Shown here: piece after piece, positions 9,630 through 21,718 of the stretch
How the letters are laid out: every line of letters starts with the position of its first letter
Numbering within the stretch: the stretch's first letter is position 1
Assembly (NCBI GenBank): GCA_946965045.2
Contig: OX337239.1
Coordinates: 3,061,268-3,125,267 of the forward strand
Direction of reading: 5' to 3'
DNA from: Epithemia pelagica
Taxonomy: Eukaryota; Bacillariophyta; Bacillariophyceae; Surirellales; Surirellaceae
DNA: 64,000 nucleotides
Notes under the pieces: model-generated
The model's database searches: none
What the model saw: the letters and a program-made list of their open reading frames with translations, nothing else
What the model was told of the DNA's origin: nothing
Made by a program: the position numbers and the translations under genes

Positions 9630-11721
9630 TAGAGGATGGTACTTGAGAAATGTGCAACAAGTTGCACGGCCATAAGCCCGGCAACTATATCATGGCCATA
9701 ATACTCTCGAACAAAACAGGAGATCGTATCCATCCTAAGTTACGTTGTGAGTTATATAAGTTAATGAAGTGAATCATATATCTAAGAGCAATTTCTTGTG
9801 TGTTTTGAACGCATTCACCTGTCACAGTCACTCTTGGGTGGATGGCCATGGTATCATTCCTCTCTGTGCTGTTGAATATCCTCTGGTCTTGATCAGAATG
9901 AATCATCTCTCAATGGAAGATGAAGTTCTTTCATAGTCTCCTTGGATTCTTTGAACATGGAAAGAACGACCCGACTTGTGTCTCTACCAGAGATGGCACA
10001 TAAGGAACAAGTGACGTCTCGACCATGACCTAAAAGTTGTGGGACGCAGTCGGTGGGGCCATGGATTGGTAACAACGGCTGGATCCGACAGCCAACACAG
10101 TTTGTCTATGTTTTGCTTTCCGTTGCGAGCGCAACAGTGCAAACTCTACTTCCCCTGTTGTAGGCAAAACATGTTTATCGTGAGTCGTCGTCGATTCCTC
10201 TTTCTTGGTGTCAATGTCTCGTTGTGGAGCAACCAATCCGTCGACGCGGTACAAATATTGGTGGTGTGCTACAATTCCCAAGACTGTGCTTCTGGTGAAC
10301 CTTGTTCCAACAAGGCACCTGTTTTGGAAGTCGTCATTTGATCCACCCATGGTGATGGTGATGCATCCATCGACCTGTTGTGCAAGCGACGATTGTTCTT
10401 CTTGGTGTTTGGCTGCTATTGGTGGATCAGGAGTTGTGATTTTTCACTTCTTGTCGTGATCCTTGTTGAAAGAGACGGGCGATTGTTCTAGTTGTGTTGT
10501 TTGGATGGTCAATGCGAATCTTGTTGTCACTGTTGTCCACTTCTGATTGTTCTTTGTAGAAATCGAGCATGGGTGGTTGCTACTTCTGTACTTTTGTTTT
10601 GTTATTGGGTGTGGAAGTGGGGAAACCGACAAGTTTTACACCACCGCTCCACCGCGGTAATATTTGTACCTCGAACTAAGCAGCAGAATGAGCAAGCGAC
10701 AAAAAGGACAAGAGAGGCCCCTACAATGCCTGGTCACGAGCAGGACAGGAATGATGATTGATTGTTCATTGTCAAGTCTGGTTCCTCTTAGTTGTCGTGA
10801 AAGCTTCATCTAGTTTCACTCTTTTTGGCTGGAGGTCGTTTTGACATAACAAAACTCTTGTACGTTCTCGACGCCACAGGTGGATCCAAGCAACGACTCA
10901 TCCGGTCCACTTTTTGCTCGTTGAACTCTTGTGGTTTTCAATCGAGACGACAACGTCACCTTGACAAATGTAGCACTGGTCCTTACACCCACCTTGGCGG
11001 ACGGAGGCCATTGACCGCGTCTGCCACAATCAATGGACCACATGCGCGAGCAATACTGACAACCGGCCAAGACGGCACGAGACGGTTTTGCCTCTCCAAC
11101 AATGATGATTGATATAATGACATTGGGGACCAACCTTTGCGGTCCAACCACATCCACGTGACATTCTGGAAAGCGGTCCAAAGAAGACGAATGCAGGCGT
11201 CTGCTGCGAGTTAATGCAACACCTCATGAGCGCCATGATGGGATGCTGAATGACATGTTTCTTCTGGCCCATCATGTCGTCAGATTCTTGCTTTTGTGTG
11301 ATTGTCCTTGTGGCCTTGGTTCCTTGACTTTAACCCGATGAGTGATGCCCATTCGAATCATTGATCAAGAAGTCAAGAAGACCACTCTCTCTTTTGTTGT
11401 TGTTGTTGTCGTTGTCGTTGTGAACTTGACCAAGGAAAGAATGGTGTTGCTCCATAAATGGCGTGGGACGAGATGACTTGGAAATTATGGATTGTCGATC
11501 TGATGAATAGGACCTCTTCTTCACAAATGACGCTCTCTCTCTCCCTCGTCGTCGTATCTTTTACAGTAAAAGATACGTCATGTAATCTATGTGCGACGGA
11601 CTGCCATTCATCGTACGCAGGACAGGCACACATTTCCTGTAATCTATGTGCGATTGACTGCCCGTGGAAGCTCTCGCTGCGAAAGCTTTCCCATTCCACG
11701 CGTTGCTCAATTGCCGTGACC
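9630..11721. other. K3-K4 spacer, duplicated at 49650-51938
   Basis: About 2.1 kb that aligns collinearly with the K8-K9 spacer. On the minus strand, 10350-10030 and 50554-50138 begin with nearly the same translation (DDFQNRCLVGTRFTRSTVLG, then HHQYLYRVDGLVAPQRD). The preserved coding look hints at an exon of a dead minus-strand gene. A second shared minus-strand phrase (KPSRAVLAGCQY at about 11070; KPSRAVSAGCQY at about 51250) is open in B but frame-broken in A. I do not recognise the family. The final ~400 bp hold the K4 promoter type, with a short GTT tract at 11392-11420 and ATCTATGTGCGA boxes at 11585 and 11645. Confidence 0.45.
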
Positions 11722-12798
11722 ATGACAACGACACTGCAAAAGCAAGCATGGCAGTCGGGCTTTGTCCTGTTAGACGAGACACCTGAATGGAATTTCGAGG
11801 ACTGGCCTTCTCTTGAGGGTGGATGGCGTGAAGCACATGCTACGGTCGTACTTCATCATACCGATAACAACAAGGAGCAAACCGTCGTCGTGTTGGGTGG
11901 ACATCGAACAGGTCATGGCAAGGTCAATTCCATTCTTGTATTAAACTTGGCAGAGTCCAACAAGCAGTGGCGAGAAGGGCCACCAATGAACAAGAGTCGT
12001 GAAGGACATGCCAGTGTTGTGTGCAATGGTGGTGTCTACGTGATGGGAGGAGACAATGGAGCACCTTTGGATTGTATCGAACGAATTGATGCCAATTATT
12101 TGCTGCGATCTTCTTCGACATCAAGTAGCACACGTGCGAGCCATTGGACGACATTTAATTGTCGCTTATCAACGCCACGATGGGGATGTGGTGCTGTCGC
12201 GGTGCACAACCGATACATCGCTGTGATGGGTGGCTACAACGATCGATTTTTGCCGTCGGTGGATATTATTGATACAAACAACCACATAGTCACTGCGGGA
12301 CCATCCATGACTGTTCCACGAGCATGGTGTGCCAGTGCGGTCATTGGACACCGCATCTTTGTCGTTGGAGGTTGGAACGAGCATGGTCGTGTTGACAAGG
12401 TGGGGCATTTGTACTATGCAACACCCTGTGACAGTGATGTGACAAAAAAGGAGATAGGCTCGACATTCATCTCTTTCTCATCCACCTGGACCACTCATTC
12501 GGAGTTGAGGCTCTCCAATGCACGAAGTTCTTGTGCAGTGGTTGCCGTGGGATCTTGTTTGGTTGTGACGGGAGGATGGGGCAATTCAACCGTGGAAGTC
12601 TTGGATATTCACCGCAACCGCGTATGGAATCTCCCACCATTTGGAAATCACCGTGTTGGCTGCAATATGGTGACTGTTACAAATCACGTGGCCGTGATTG
12701 GTGGATGGGAGAATCCCTCCTGTACAACATTACCACTCCTGGATAGAAATTCGTGGTGTTTTCGTCGACTTTGTGAGCAGCAGCCCAATGGATGGTAG
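11722..12798 (+). CDS. K4: Kelch-repeat protein, C-terminally shortened (358 aa)
   Basis: K4 has all six Kelch blades: VVVLGGHR, VYVMGGDN, YIAVMGGYN, IFVVGGWN, LVVTGGWG and VAVIGGWE. The ATG in GACCATGACAACG aligns with the family start. A TAG at 12796-12798 replaces the GAG found at the same place in its near-twin K9, ending the protein about 20 residues early. The downstream tail is additionally frame-broken by an 11-bp deletion shared with K9. From about 12250 onward K4 and K9 are almost identical at DNA level, while their first halves differ. The propeller itself is complete, so a folded product is possible, but the basic tail of K2, K5 and K7 is absent. It may be a functional shortened copy or an early pseudogene. 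Confidence 0.8.
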   Translation: MTTTLQKQAWQSGFVLLDETPEWNFEDWPSLEGGWREAHATVVLHHTDNNKEQTVVVLGGHRTGHGKVNSILVLNLAESNKQWREGPPMNKSREGHASVVCNGGVYVMGGDNGAPLDCIERIDANYLLRSSSTSSSTRASHWTTFNCRLSTPRWGCGAVAVHNRYIAVMGGYNDRFLPSVDIIDTNNHIVTAGPSMTVPRAWCASAVIGHRIFVVGGWNEHGRVDKVGHLYYATPCDSDVTKKEIGSTFISFSSTWTTHSELRLSNARSSCAVVAVGSCLVVTGGWGNSTVEVLDIHRNRVWNLPPFGNHRVGCNMVTVTNHVAVIGGWENPSCTTLPLLDRNSWCFRRLCEQQPNGW

Positions 12799-15265
12799 CA
12801 TTCTCTTGAAGGCACGGGTATCCGAGACGCTGATATCTCACGCTTCTTCAACTTGTAAATGAGCAAGGCCAAATTCATGCCAAAATGATAGAGGGAATGA
12901 TGAAACCTAGCCGTTTATTTCTCGAGTGGTTGACTTGTTTTCTACATTCGATTGCAATCCTACCACCTCGTATTAAGTGTTTACTCAAAAGTAGAAAGAA
13001 CATGTTGCAAGAAAGAAGGTGCTCGTTTGTTGTCAAGGAACGACCCGATTTGTGTACCTCTATAAGTGGTACTACGCTCCGGCCATTACCTGTTACCTGT
13101 CAGTTGTGGGACGGTGCCACCACCGTGACAGTGCAGTTGTGAGACCAGAATCGGGCACTTTGTGGTGGCATCATGGCACTCTGCATAACACAGCGTCGTC
13201 CGTGGAATGGGAGCTACTGCAGGGAGGCCACCAACCGATGAGAGGAGCAGGAACACAAGCACGCCAAGGCGAAACCTTGTTGGACCGGACGTTGTCCGTT
13301 TCTAATGGTTCTTCCTTGAAAGATGACAGACAATGGGTCGAGTTTGGATGGAAGTAAGGATAGAGGACCGTGTCATATCCAATTCCGACCTGATGGCCGA
13401 GAACAGGTTGTCCCTTTCGGAGGAGTCTCCCCGCTCACCGCGCTCCAATCGCAATGCCTTCTTCTAGCTGCTGTTGTATGTGAATCGCAATACGTTGCTG
13501 CACTTGTCATGTGATGTCAAGCCGGAATGGCCCAATGACGACGACGAGTCCAAGAGGAACCCACTAAATCGGACCGAAGATCGTGCCAATTGTCGCAATG
13601 GACCAGAACGAAAACAAGGAATCGAGTCTCGACGTTGCGACGAGACAGACAGGACACCTCCCCCCACCACTACTTTCTGTCGCAGCATTGCTCGTTCAAT
13701 TGCTCATGCCTGGAAACAAGCCGCTCACCATCGCGATGTCTTGCCCCTCAATGCCAATTCCACCGAAACCTTGTTGCACGATTACGACAACACTGTCGAA
13801 CAGCAGTGTTGGACCTCGACCACTACATCCTTTTTGCCTCGTACCGAACTCAGCAGCAGCAGCACCAACAACACAACCACGACAACGAACGCCGCCGATC
13901 ATGTCTTGGCCATTATGGAAGCCTTGTCACCCACACCGTATGAATGGTTGGTCGTGTTGGAACACGAGTCGCCCGAGGCGGTTGTGGTCGAATGGTTTTG
14001 CTCGTCGGTGTCGAAATGGCGAAATTCGTGTGTCTGCTTCTTGTTTGTCGTGGAATCGCCCGACCGTCTGGCTCGCTTATCACACTGATCGGGTGGAGTG
14101 TGGGTAGTTTCGACCTCTGGTGCAATCACCACAAGGCTGTTCCTGGTGTGCACCAGACAGCAACACGCTATGTATCAACCATTCATGTGTGTGGCTTCTG
14201 TGGTCATCCCAGCCAATCCTGTTAGTATCAAAAGTATAGTTCATTGTAAACTAATACATTGTCACCCGTGTTGTGGATTTGATGGTTCTTGTTGTCGTCC
14301 TTTTGTTTGGACCATGGGTCAATTTGGGGATGGAAACAAAAGCAGAAGAGTGTCAGGAATGTTTGATGCCTTTCCACTTTTCTCATCCTCCTCTTTGAAG
14401 AACGGCCATTGTTTCCGTTGAAAATTGTAGTGGGTCGCTGGATTCTCGTTTATTGTAGTCTTCAGGGAGGAGCGACGGCTCCAGGCAGCGGACACCTCGT
14501 CCATGGCCGTTTGTTGTGTTTGGTAGGAATGACTCCCCATCGAGAGCTATCGTATCTTTGCTGGGCTTTCAATTCTCTTGCAGAGATTCGAAAGTGCGGG
14601 ACTCCCCATCGAAAGCTATCGTATCTTTGCTGGGATTTGCATTCTGATTTCTTGCAGAGATTTGGACTTGATCGCGCAAGATTTTAGAGAAGCTCTGCTA
14701 CCCGTGCTACCTTGTAGCTATGTGGTGTGATTTTTGTAGTAGGGTAAAAGTAACGCTATAATCTATGGCACATTAAGTATGACAAAACCTTTGGTTGTTG
14801 CCGGTCTAAAAGTTTGTACCATCCATGAGAGCTGGTGACATGGCATACTTTGTACCCACCTTTGAATGTGGTTGTTTGTATTCGGACTTGGTTTGTAACA
14901 AGCAAAAGCTATGTTGTGCCATCCTTCAGGATGCAACATGCACCTCTTGTTTTGGAACCTGGCTCCTCGTTGCCATAGCGACAGCCATGATATTGAATGC
15001 ATACCAAATGGTCAGTCATGATTGGAAGGTTTGCGTCGTTTCCTTTGCCTAGGCGAAGGATCCTGGTGGGAGGTAATATCATCTTCGTTGCACCGACGCT
15101 CTCGTCTATTTGAGAGAGCGTGTTCCTGATGGATTTTTAAACAAAAGATCACCTCTTTTGCGACCTCTGCCATGTTACCAACCAACTGTTTGTATCTGGA
15201 ATCTGTTGCGTTCAAGTCCGCATAGCAACAACAACCAGGCAACCGCTTAGGTCCAGTTCAAGAAG
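12799..15265. other. K4-L1 spacer with ankyrin-like relic; duplicated at 53076-55424
   Basis: This 2.5-kb spacer is the A copy of the sequence between K9 and L3 and is also related to 21719-23415. Its most coding-like part is 13460-14090 (+), where a frame contains VNRNTLLHLSCDVKPEW, resembling the start of an ankyrin repeat, followed by frames broken by indels. The frames differ between copies, so it reads as a dead gene. The 3' part (14760-15060) is AT-richer and lies just beyond the 3' end of the L1 gene. No RNA gene or mobile element was recognised. Confidence 0.45.
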
Positions 15266-17358
15266 TCACACATGAATTTTTCCTACCGGTGTTGTCGGGA
15301 AACACTTACCATAGACATTTTCGCCACCAATGGTACACCTATGTATGGACGGTAGTTTAGTTGGAAACAAACCAATGAAATCATTGATCCATTCGCTCGC
15401 ATCCCGAGTACAAATTGCCGGTGTTGACGCACTCGCTGTAGAGCGACAGGGCGGAAGAACCCATTGGCATCCTGGGAAGGCGTCCACTACCACTGGACTG
15501 AGAATCGAATGTGGGCAAGCCATTTCATTCCGAGCTAATGCACAGAGAAGTTCAGCAATCGGCCATTTCTTTTGAACATAATGTGTAGTCGTCACGCACA
15601 CAACCACTCCTGCTGTTAATACATGCGTCAACATGGTCACTTCCGGATCTGGCTGTTTTCCGGGCTTCATGGTTTTCTCTGCCACAAAAATATTGAGTGT
15701 GTTACCACCACCAGCCGCGTTTTGCAACTGATCCTCCAACCTGGTTACATAGTCAAACTCACGTTCTTTCCGAACTTCCCCAGCAAAAGAAATGAAAATG
15801 TCGTGTTCCGGTTTCTGGTTTTCAGAAGGTAGCTTGTCAAGCATCATCTTTGCCACCTCAATTCCAAATCTCAAAATTTCTTGAAGCTTCTCTTTCTGGT
15901 GATCAGACAAGTTTGTCAGCGCCGCTGCCCCAGACATCTCAAGTCGTATCCCATTGATTCTTCCAACTACGTCAGACACCTTCAATAGATGTGTGCCAAG
16001 CTCATCAAAGTTCCATGACTGCATCGAATCTAACTGGGTAATTTGAGTAAGCCCGAGGAGAATGGCCAACTCGAGAGACATATCCAAACACTCAACGTGA
16101 TTACTGATCCCGGCAATAACCCGACCAAGTAGGTTGGCATTCTCTCCCAATAACGAATCACTCTTGGTCTTGGTAATGAGTCGAGGACCGGCTGTTAACA
16201 ACGGAACGTCGAGTCGATGAATAAAGCAAGAAGGAGCCTTGGCTTGATTCATTCCGACATGAATGGTATGCCATGGACGACGATGAATGGAAAGAAACAA
16301 GCTCCGAAATGCTTCGTCGTCGATGGCCAGGTTGGAGATCCAGAACCAGGACCATGTGGTGTTACGTAACAATGCGATTTGCAGTAACTCCGCTCCCATT
16401 TCGCCAATCTCAGTATGGGATACATTCATGCAACGCCAATCACGATTGCTCTTCATACCCTTAACCAGCGCCTTGATCCCAGTGTCATCAAGAGCCGTAT
16501 GAGATAGATCAAAAATTTGCCATTGATGACTGTTTCGAAACAGGTCCGCAATGGCATTGGCTCCCTCATCCCCAATGTCCAGATGACTCAACGACAAACA
16601 AACCCAATGGACATTGCCTTGTGGTCTAGATGCCAGAGCGGCTGATGAAATAGAAGCACTGTTGCTGTCAATGATCTCTGACGTTGCACCATCACCTTGG
16701 ATGGACTGGATCAGTCCAAGGGCTGCTGGAAAGGTCAACCGTGGCGTGTGGTGGAATGAAATGGTTCGAGTGCCCCGTTCGAAGGCAACATGCGTAAATC
16801 CATGGATTGCCAGCATTGTCCCAAATACTCTGCCATTTCCAGGGCATCGGTTGCTTTGACGTGATTGGTAAGGAATAAATTCGTAATGGTTTCTACCTTC
16901 ACTCCAATTTCGTGTGGATGGTCCTGAAGCAGAAATGTTAGGTGCTCCATGGGGTTGGTGTAGCCATTCGTGATCTGAAACCAAAGTACCAGAGACCTCC
17001 AATTCTTCTCCAATCGTTGGAGAATGGCTGGACCAAACTTGAGCCACGACCCAATTTCGTACAATCCTACATCTAATACAAACCGTTCCCAGCTTGGTGA
17101 CGTTTTTAGTAGATTGGCCAACATTTCCACACCTTGGTCTGGAGTGCCATAAGGGAGACTCAAAATAAAATATTTCCAAGACGTCTGCCCACGGAGACCC
17201 TTGGCCACTATGTCGACATGTTTTGTCTTGTCCAAATCCAGATCAAACACTCGCCAGACTGTATTGCCATGCAGTGAGTGGGCAACGGATCCCAGTCCTC
17301 CATCAAAATCAAAATGAGATGGGCATTTATACGCACCCTGGTGTCCAATTGTTTTCAT
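15266..17358 (-). pseudogene. L1: LRR-TIR gene, N-terminally truncated and frameshifted
   Basis: L1 is a damaged paralog of L3. It starts near the fourth or fifth LRR of L3 and lacks about 270 N-terminal residues. In place of its 5' end, the sequence beyond 17358 matches the 3' flank of a Kelch gene, so a deletion joined the two. Compared with L3, 28 bp are missing at 16770/16771 (between two GAG triplets), breaking the frame. About 100 residues of LRRs after the RRPWHTI segment are also absent. The C-terminus keeps a TIR domain: strand A HDIFISFAGEV at about 15780-15805, the core VVVCVTTTHYV, and KKWPIAELLCAL, whose glutamate aligns with the catalytic one of NAD-cleaving TIRs. The 637-codon second frame alone could encode a short LRR-TIR protein if transcribed. 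Confidence 0.85.
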
Positions 17359-17512
17359 AGGACTTAGTTAATGGCTATTCAAAAGTAGAAAGAATATGTT
17401 GCAAGATTGGAGGTGCTTGTTTATTGTCAAAGGCGTGGAAGTAACGACCGAATTTTTGTTTTTCTACAAGTGGTATAATGCCACCACCGTTGTTGTGCGA
17501 CCGTAAGATAAG

Positions 17513-17588
17513 AATCTAGGGCTTTGTGGTGGCATCATGGCACTTGTTACAATCTAGGGCTTTGTGGTGGCATCATGGCACTTGTTAC
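17513..17588 (+). repeat. Perfect 38-bp tandem duplication
   Basis: The unit beginning AATCTAGGGCTTTGTGGTGG occupies 17513-17550 and is repeated without change at 17551-17588. Single-copy homologs of the unit lie downstream of K4 (about 13147-13185), K5 and K9. Confidence 0.85.
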
Positions 17589-18979
17589 AGGACACAGTCA
17601 TTCTCCATGGATCGGTAGCTATATGGCAAAAAGACCGAAATCCGACTATGGTGCATTCCAGGAAGGGAGAGTTTCGCATCGATCTCGTAGACAAGGGCAA
17701 TCCGGTTTGTCCTCGCCTTTTTGTGTTCATTACAATTGAATAGTGCAGAGTAGTTTTCCTGGTCGTGACAGGCCAGTTCCATACCTGTTTCGTGACATGG
17801 TGGTTGCGGTGATTGTCACGGGTGTTCCTTCCTGTCATTTCTTGGCATGGGATGCTGTTACCATCCAGTCTCCGCAGTAATTGGTTTACGGTATTGGTGG
17901 ACTTCATGTCTGGATTGAGCAAAGAAGCATGTGTATTCCTTGTTGATAATGTTCTTGCTGTTCTGCTTCTGATTCGGTGCGTCTTTCTCAGGTTGCGACT
18001 CTCCAGGTGTGAACAACGACTCTTGGGGGGAACAAGGATGGAACCAGTGGTTATTGCATTAGACAGAGAAGGAATCCCCATCGTGCTGTTGGTCGTCGTG
18101 GTCATCATTTGGTCCACCGATTGCTGTTACATCGATCGAAACTATTCATTCGGTACTATTGGAACTTGTGAGAAAGAGGACAAAACGGGATGCCAGTTGT
18201 GCATGCGACGATCGTTGCTGCTGCCGTAGTTTTTTGGGTGGTGCTGTTGGGAGATCAGGAATCCTGTTTCTTTTCTTGTCGCGCTTCTCGATAAAAGAGC
18301 AGGGCGGTTGTTGTTGTTGTTGTTTGTGTGGGCTAAGGTGGTTCAGTTTATGGTGTTGTTGTTGAGTATAGTCCTCGTTATTATCGTAGTGCAATCGAGT
18401 GACTGCAGGGTCCTTGTTGCTTTCCGCCACGAACCATGAGTTTCGACATCTGATCGCGCTCCTTGTTTCGTCTTGGTTCATAGTCGTGTTCGATAAATCC
18501 GACAACAGGACAAACGGGCGGATCCGATGATGAGAGAAGCAGGAAGAGAATAAGCACGTCAATGCGCAACTTGTTGTCCGCTTCTCTTATGGTTCTTGCT
18601 AGAAATTGACATAAGGTCGACTTGTGCATGGAAGTACAGAGGATTGTGTCATGTTGGGTTGCTGCTTCTATACGTTCCTCCTCTTCCTCTTTCGAATTGA
18701 GCGTGGAAGTAGGGAAACCGAGTCTTGTACGAGTGGAGCACGGATCATCACCTCTGGACTATCGTTTGGTTGTTGTGACAAGACATCTTCCGGGTCCTGT
18801 TGTGATGATTGATAATGGTGCTACAGCAACTGGTCGATGCTGGTGGAGGATTTCTTGTTGTCGTCATCTCAAGAACCACGAGAAGGGAATCTTGTTGTGG
18901 AGCCGTCACATGTAACACGGACGGGGAACAGCCACACATTGGTGTCGAGACAACGCCTCCAATTTACATTCGTCGGATC

Positions 18980-19095
18980 CCCAACGTTGGCATCCGATCC
19001 ATGCCTTTTTGACAAACAAGGCTTTCATCAAAAGACTCGAGCTCCATTCACAGAAGAACAGGAGACGTCCCAGAGCTCAAATTCGGTTCACTTGC
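18980..19095 (-). pseudogene. Fragment of an LRR-TIR gene (LRR region)
   Basis: About 115 bp match the L3 coding strand at about 57990-58085. The shared phrases are the CTCCATTCACAGAAGAA and GTCCCAGAGCTC segments, corresponding to L3's SSVNGVKALVEAL repeat. Insertions and deletions remove any frame. The right end joins sequence that also follows the LRR fragments near 29060 and 40040, so the same truncated fragment was copied along with the array. Confidence 0.65.
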
Positions 19096-19840
19096 TAGTC
19101 GACGAAGACAAAAGGACGATGCACGCCTTCAGAGGAACCTGCCAGAAGGGCCAAAAAAGTTCCTGCAATTTGACTACCAATTTTGTTCATAAGGCCCCAG
19201 AAAAAATGAGAAATCGACCCGTGCGTCATGACGACGCTCGTCTGATGATGAATGGTTGATGCGTCATCGACCTTGTTGTCCCTGTTGTGTCCGTGTTGTA
19301 GTGGTAATGAGCGATTTTGATGGATGTAATCACGACATTTCTTTTGATGAATGGTGGCGGCTTCCTCTGGCAAAGAACGGGTCATTGTTGCCATTGATCG
19401 TTGAGAAGTGGTTGCACGGTGGTCATCTTGAGTCTCGTACGCGGCTCGAAAATGGCAACAGCAGGAATGACCACCATGGTGTCAAAAGCAGACAAGACAC
19501 TCCCCGTCGAGAGCATGCGGGGTCGCTCGCTGGAAAAAGCTGTTGGACAAAAGCTATACCCAGGGTGCATGTTGTTTGTCAACCAATGGAACCAAAGGTC
19601 TTGCCGATGACCGTTCTTCTCTTCACGCTCGCTCCTGACATATACTCTTGTTCGTGCACTTATTGCGTCTGCTGTGAGCTAATGCAACAAGGGAACGAGC
19701 CACAATGGGATGAATGACATGTTCCTTCTGGTCCATATTCATGTTGTTGTGTAGTTGTGCTTGTGGCCTTGGTTCCTTCACTATATACCCGATGGCTGAT
19801 GCCCATTCAAATCATTGAATCAAGAGAAGAGCACGCTCTC

Positions 19841-20140
<300 letters not shown>

Positions 20141-20500
20141 TGTGAACACTCTGTAGGACCAAGGGCAGAATGGTGTTCCGAGATGACTCAAAAATTAGGG
20201 ATTGTTGATCTGTGGATGTTGGATGTTGGATTACCAATCTGTGAACCTCTTCGTCATACGATGACCTCTTCATCACAGATTGTCGCTCTCTCTTCCTCGT
20301 CGTCGTATCTTAATACAGCAAAAGATACTTTTGGGGGCGTGTCATGTAATCTATGTGCGATTGACTGCCCTCAACCATCGTACGCAGGACAGGCATAGCC
20401 GCACACCCGAAAAAAAATATGAGGCTCGCTGCGAAAGCTTCCACGCGTTGCTCAATTACGAAGCTGCCATTTCTAGTCGATATTGCAAAGCGCCGTGACC

Positions 20501-21718
20501 ATGACAACGACACTGAACGAACAAGCATGGCAGTCGGGCCTTGTCCTGTTAGACGAGACACCTGAATGGAATAGTGACGATTGGTCTCCTCTTGAGGGTG
20601 GATGGCGTGCAGGTCATAGTTCGGTCGTACTGAATCATCTCGATACGGAAAACGAGACCAACAACAGGGGGCAGACGGTCGTCGTGTTGGGAGGATATCA
20701 ACAAGGCCAAGGCGATGTCAATTCCGTTCTGCTATTGAATCTGGCAGACCCAAACAAGCAGTGGCGAGAAGGGCCACCCATGAACAAGAAACGTGCTGGA
20801 CATGCCACTGTTGCGTGCAACGGTGGCGTCTACGTGATGGGAGGTCGCAATACAACATCTTTGGATTGTATGGAACAAATTGATGTCAATGATTTGCTGC
20901 ATCCATCGTTAACATGCATCAGCCCTCATGAGAGCCATTGGACGACATTGACATGTCGATTATCAACGGGACGAGTGGGATGTTGTGCTGTCGCGGTTCA
21001 CAACCGATACATCGTTGTAATTGGTGGCTACAATTATCGTTATTTGTCGTCGGTGGATATTATAGATACAAACAGCCACACTGTCATTGCCGGACCAAGC
21101 ATGATTGTTCCACGACAATGGTTTGCCAGTGCGGTCATTGGTCACCGCATCTTTGTCGTTGGAGGTCATAACTATAATGGCCATCTTGACTCGTTGGAGT
21201 ATTTGGACTATGCAACACCCCTTGACAGTGATGAGACAAAAAAGGAGACTGGCTCAACATTCATTTCTTTCTCGTCCACTTGGATCACTCATCCTGATTT
21301 GGTGCTTTCCAACCCTAGAGATTCTTGTGCAGTGGTAGCCGTGGGATCCTGTCTGGTGGTGGCGGGAGGAGACACTCCAACTGTGGAAGTCTTGGATACG
21401 CTCCGCAACCGCGTGTGGAATCTCCCACCATTCGGAAATGACCACATTGGCTGCAATATGGTGGCTGTTGCCAATCAAGTTGCCATGCTTGGAGGATGGT
21501 ATTACAATCCTACCTGTGCGACATTCCCATTAATGGACAAGAATACATGGTGTTTTTGTCAACTCTGTGAGCAGCAGCAGCCCAGCGGATGGTATCATTC
21601 TCTGCAAGGAATGGGTTACCGAGTTGCTGATATTTTGCCATGTTTGACCTCGACATCAGCTCGTAAACGAGCAAGGAAGAATACGCGCCAATATAAGAAA
21701 GGGTCTGATGAAACATAA
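20501..21718 (+). CDS. K5: Kelch-repeat protein, 405 aa
   Basis: K5 has six blades (VVVLGGYQ, VYVMGGRN, YIVVIGGYN, IFVVGGHN, LVVAGG, VAMLGGWY) and the conserved W strands. The start is the ATG in GACCATGACAACGACACTG, with MTTTLNEQAWQSGLVL. Its first inter-blade loop, ETNNRGQTVVVLGGYQQGQG, resembles K8 more than its neighbours, whereas its N-terminus resembles K2 and K4, so K5 is a mosaic of family variants. The C-terminus is strongly basic (RKRARKNTRQYKKG), a possible nuclear localisation signal. No membrane segment or signal peptide is visible. The promoter region is of the K4/K9 type but carries the expanded TTG tract. Confidence 0.9.
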   Translation: MTTTLNEQAWQSGLVLLDETPEWNSDDWSPLEGGWRAGHSSVVLNHLDTENETNNRGQTVVVLGGYQQGQGDVNSVLLLNLADPNKQWREGPPMNKKRAGHATVACNGGVYVMGGRNTTSLDCMEQIDVNDLLHPSLTCISPHESHWTTLTCRLSTGRVGCCAVAVHNRYIVVIGGYNYRYLSSVDIIDTNSHTVIAGPSMIVPRQWFASAVIGHRIFVVGGHNYNGHLDSLEYLDYATPLDSDETKKETGSTFISFSSTWITHPDLVLSNPRDSCAVVAVGSCLVVAGGDTPTVEVLDTLRNRVWNLPPFGNDHIGCNMVAVANQVAMLGGWYYNPTCATFPLMDKNTWCFCQLCEQQQPSGWYHSLQGMGYRVADILPCLTSTSARKRARKNTRQYKKGSDET

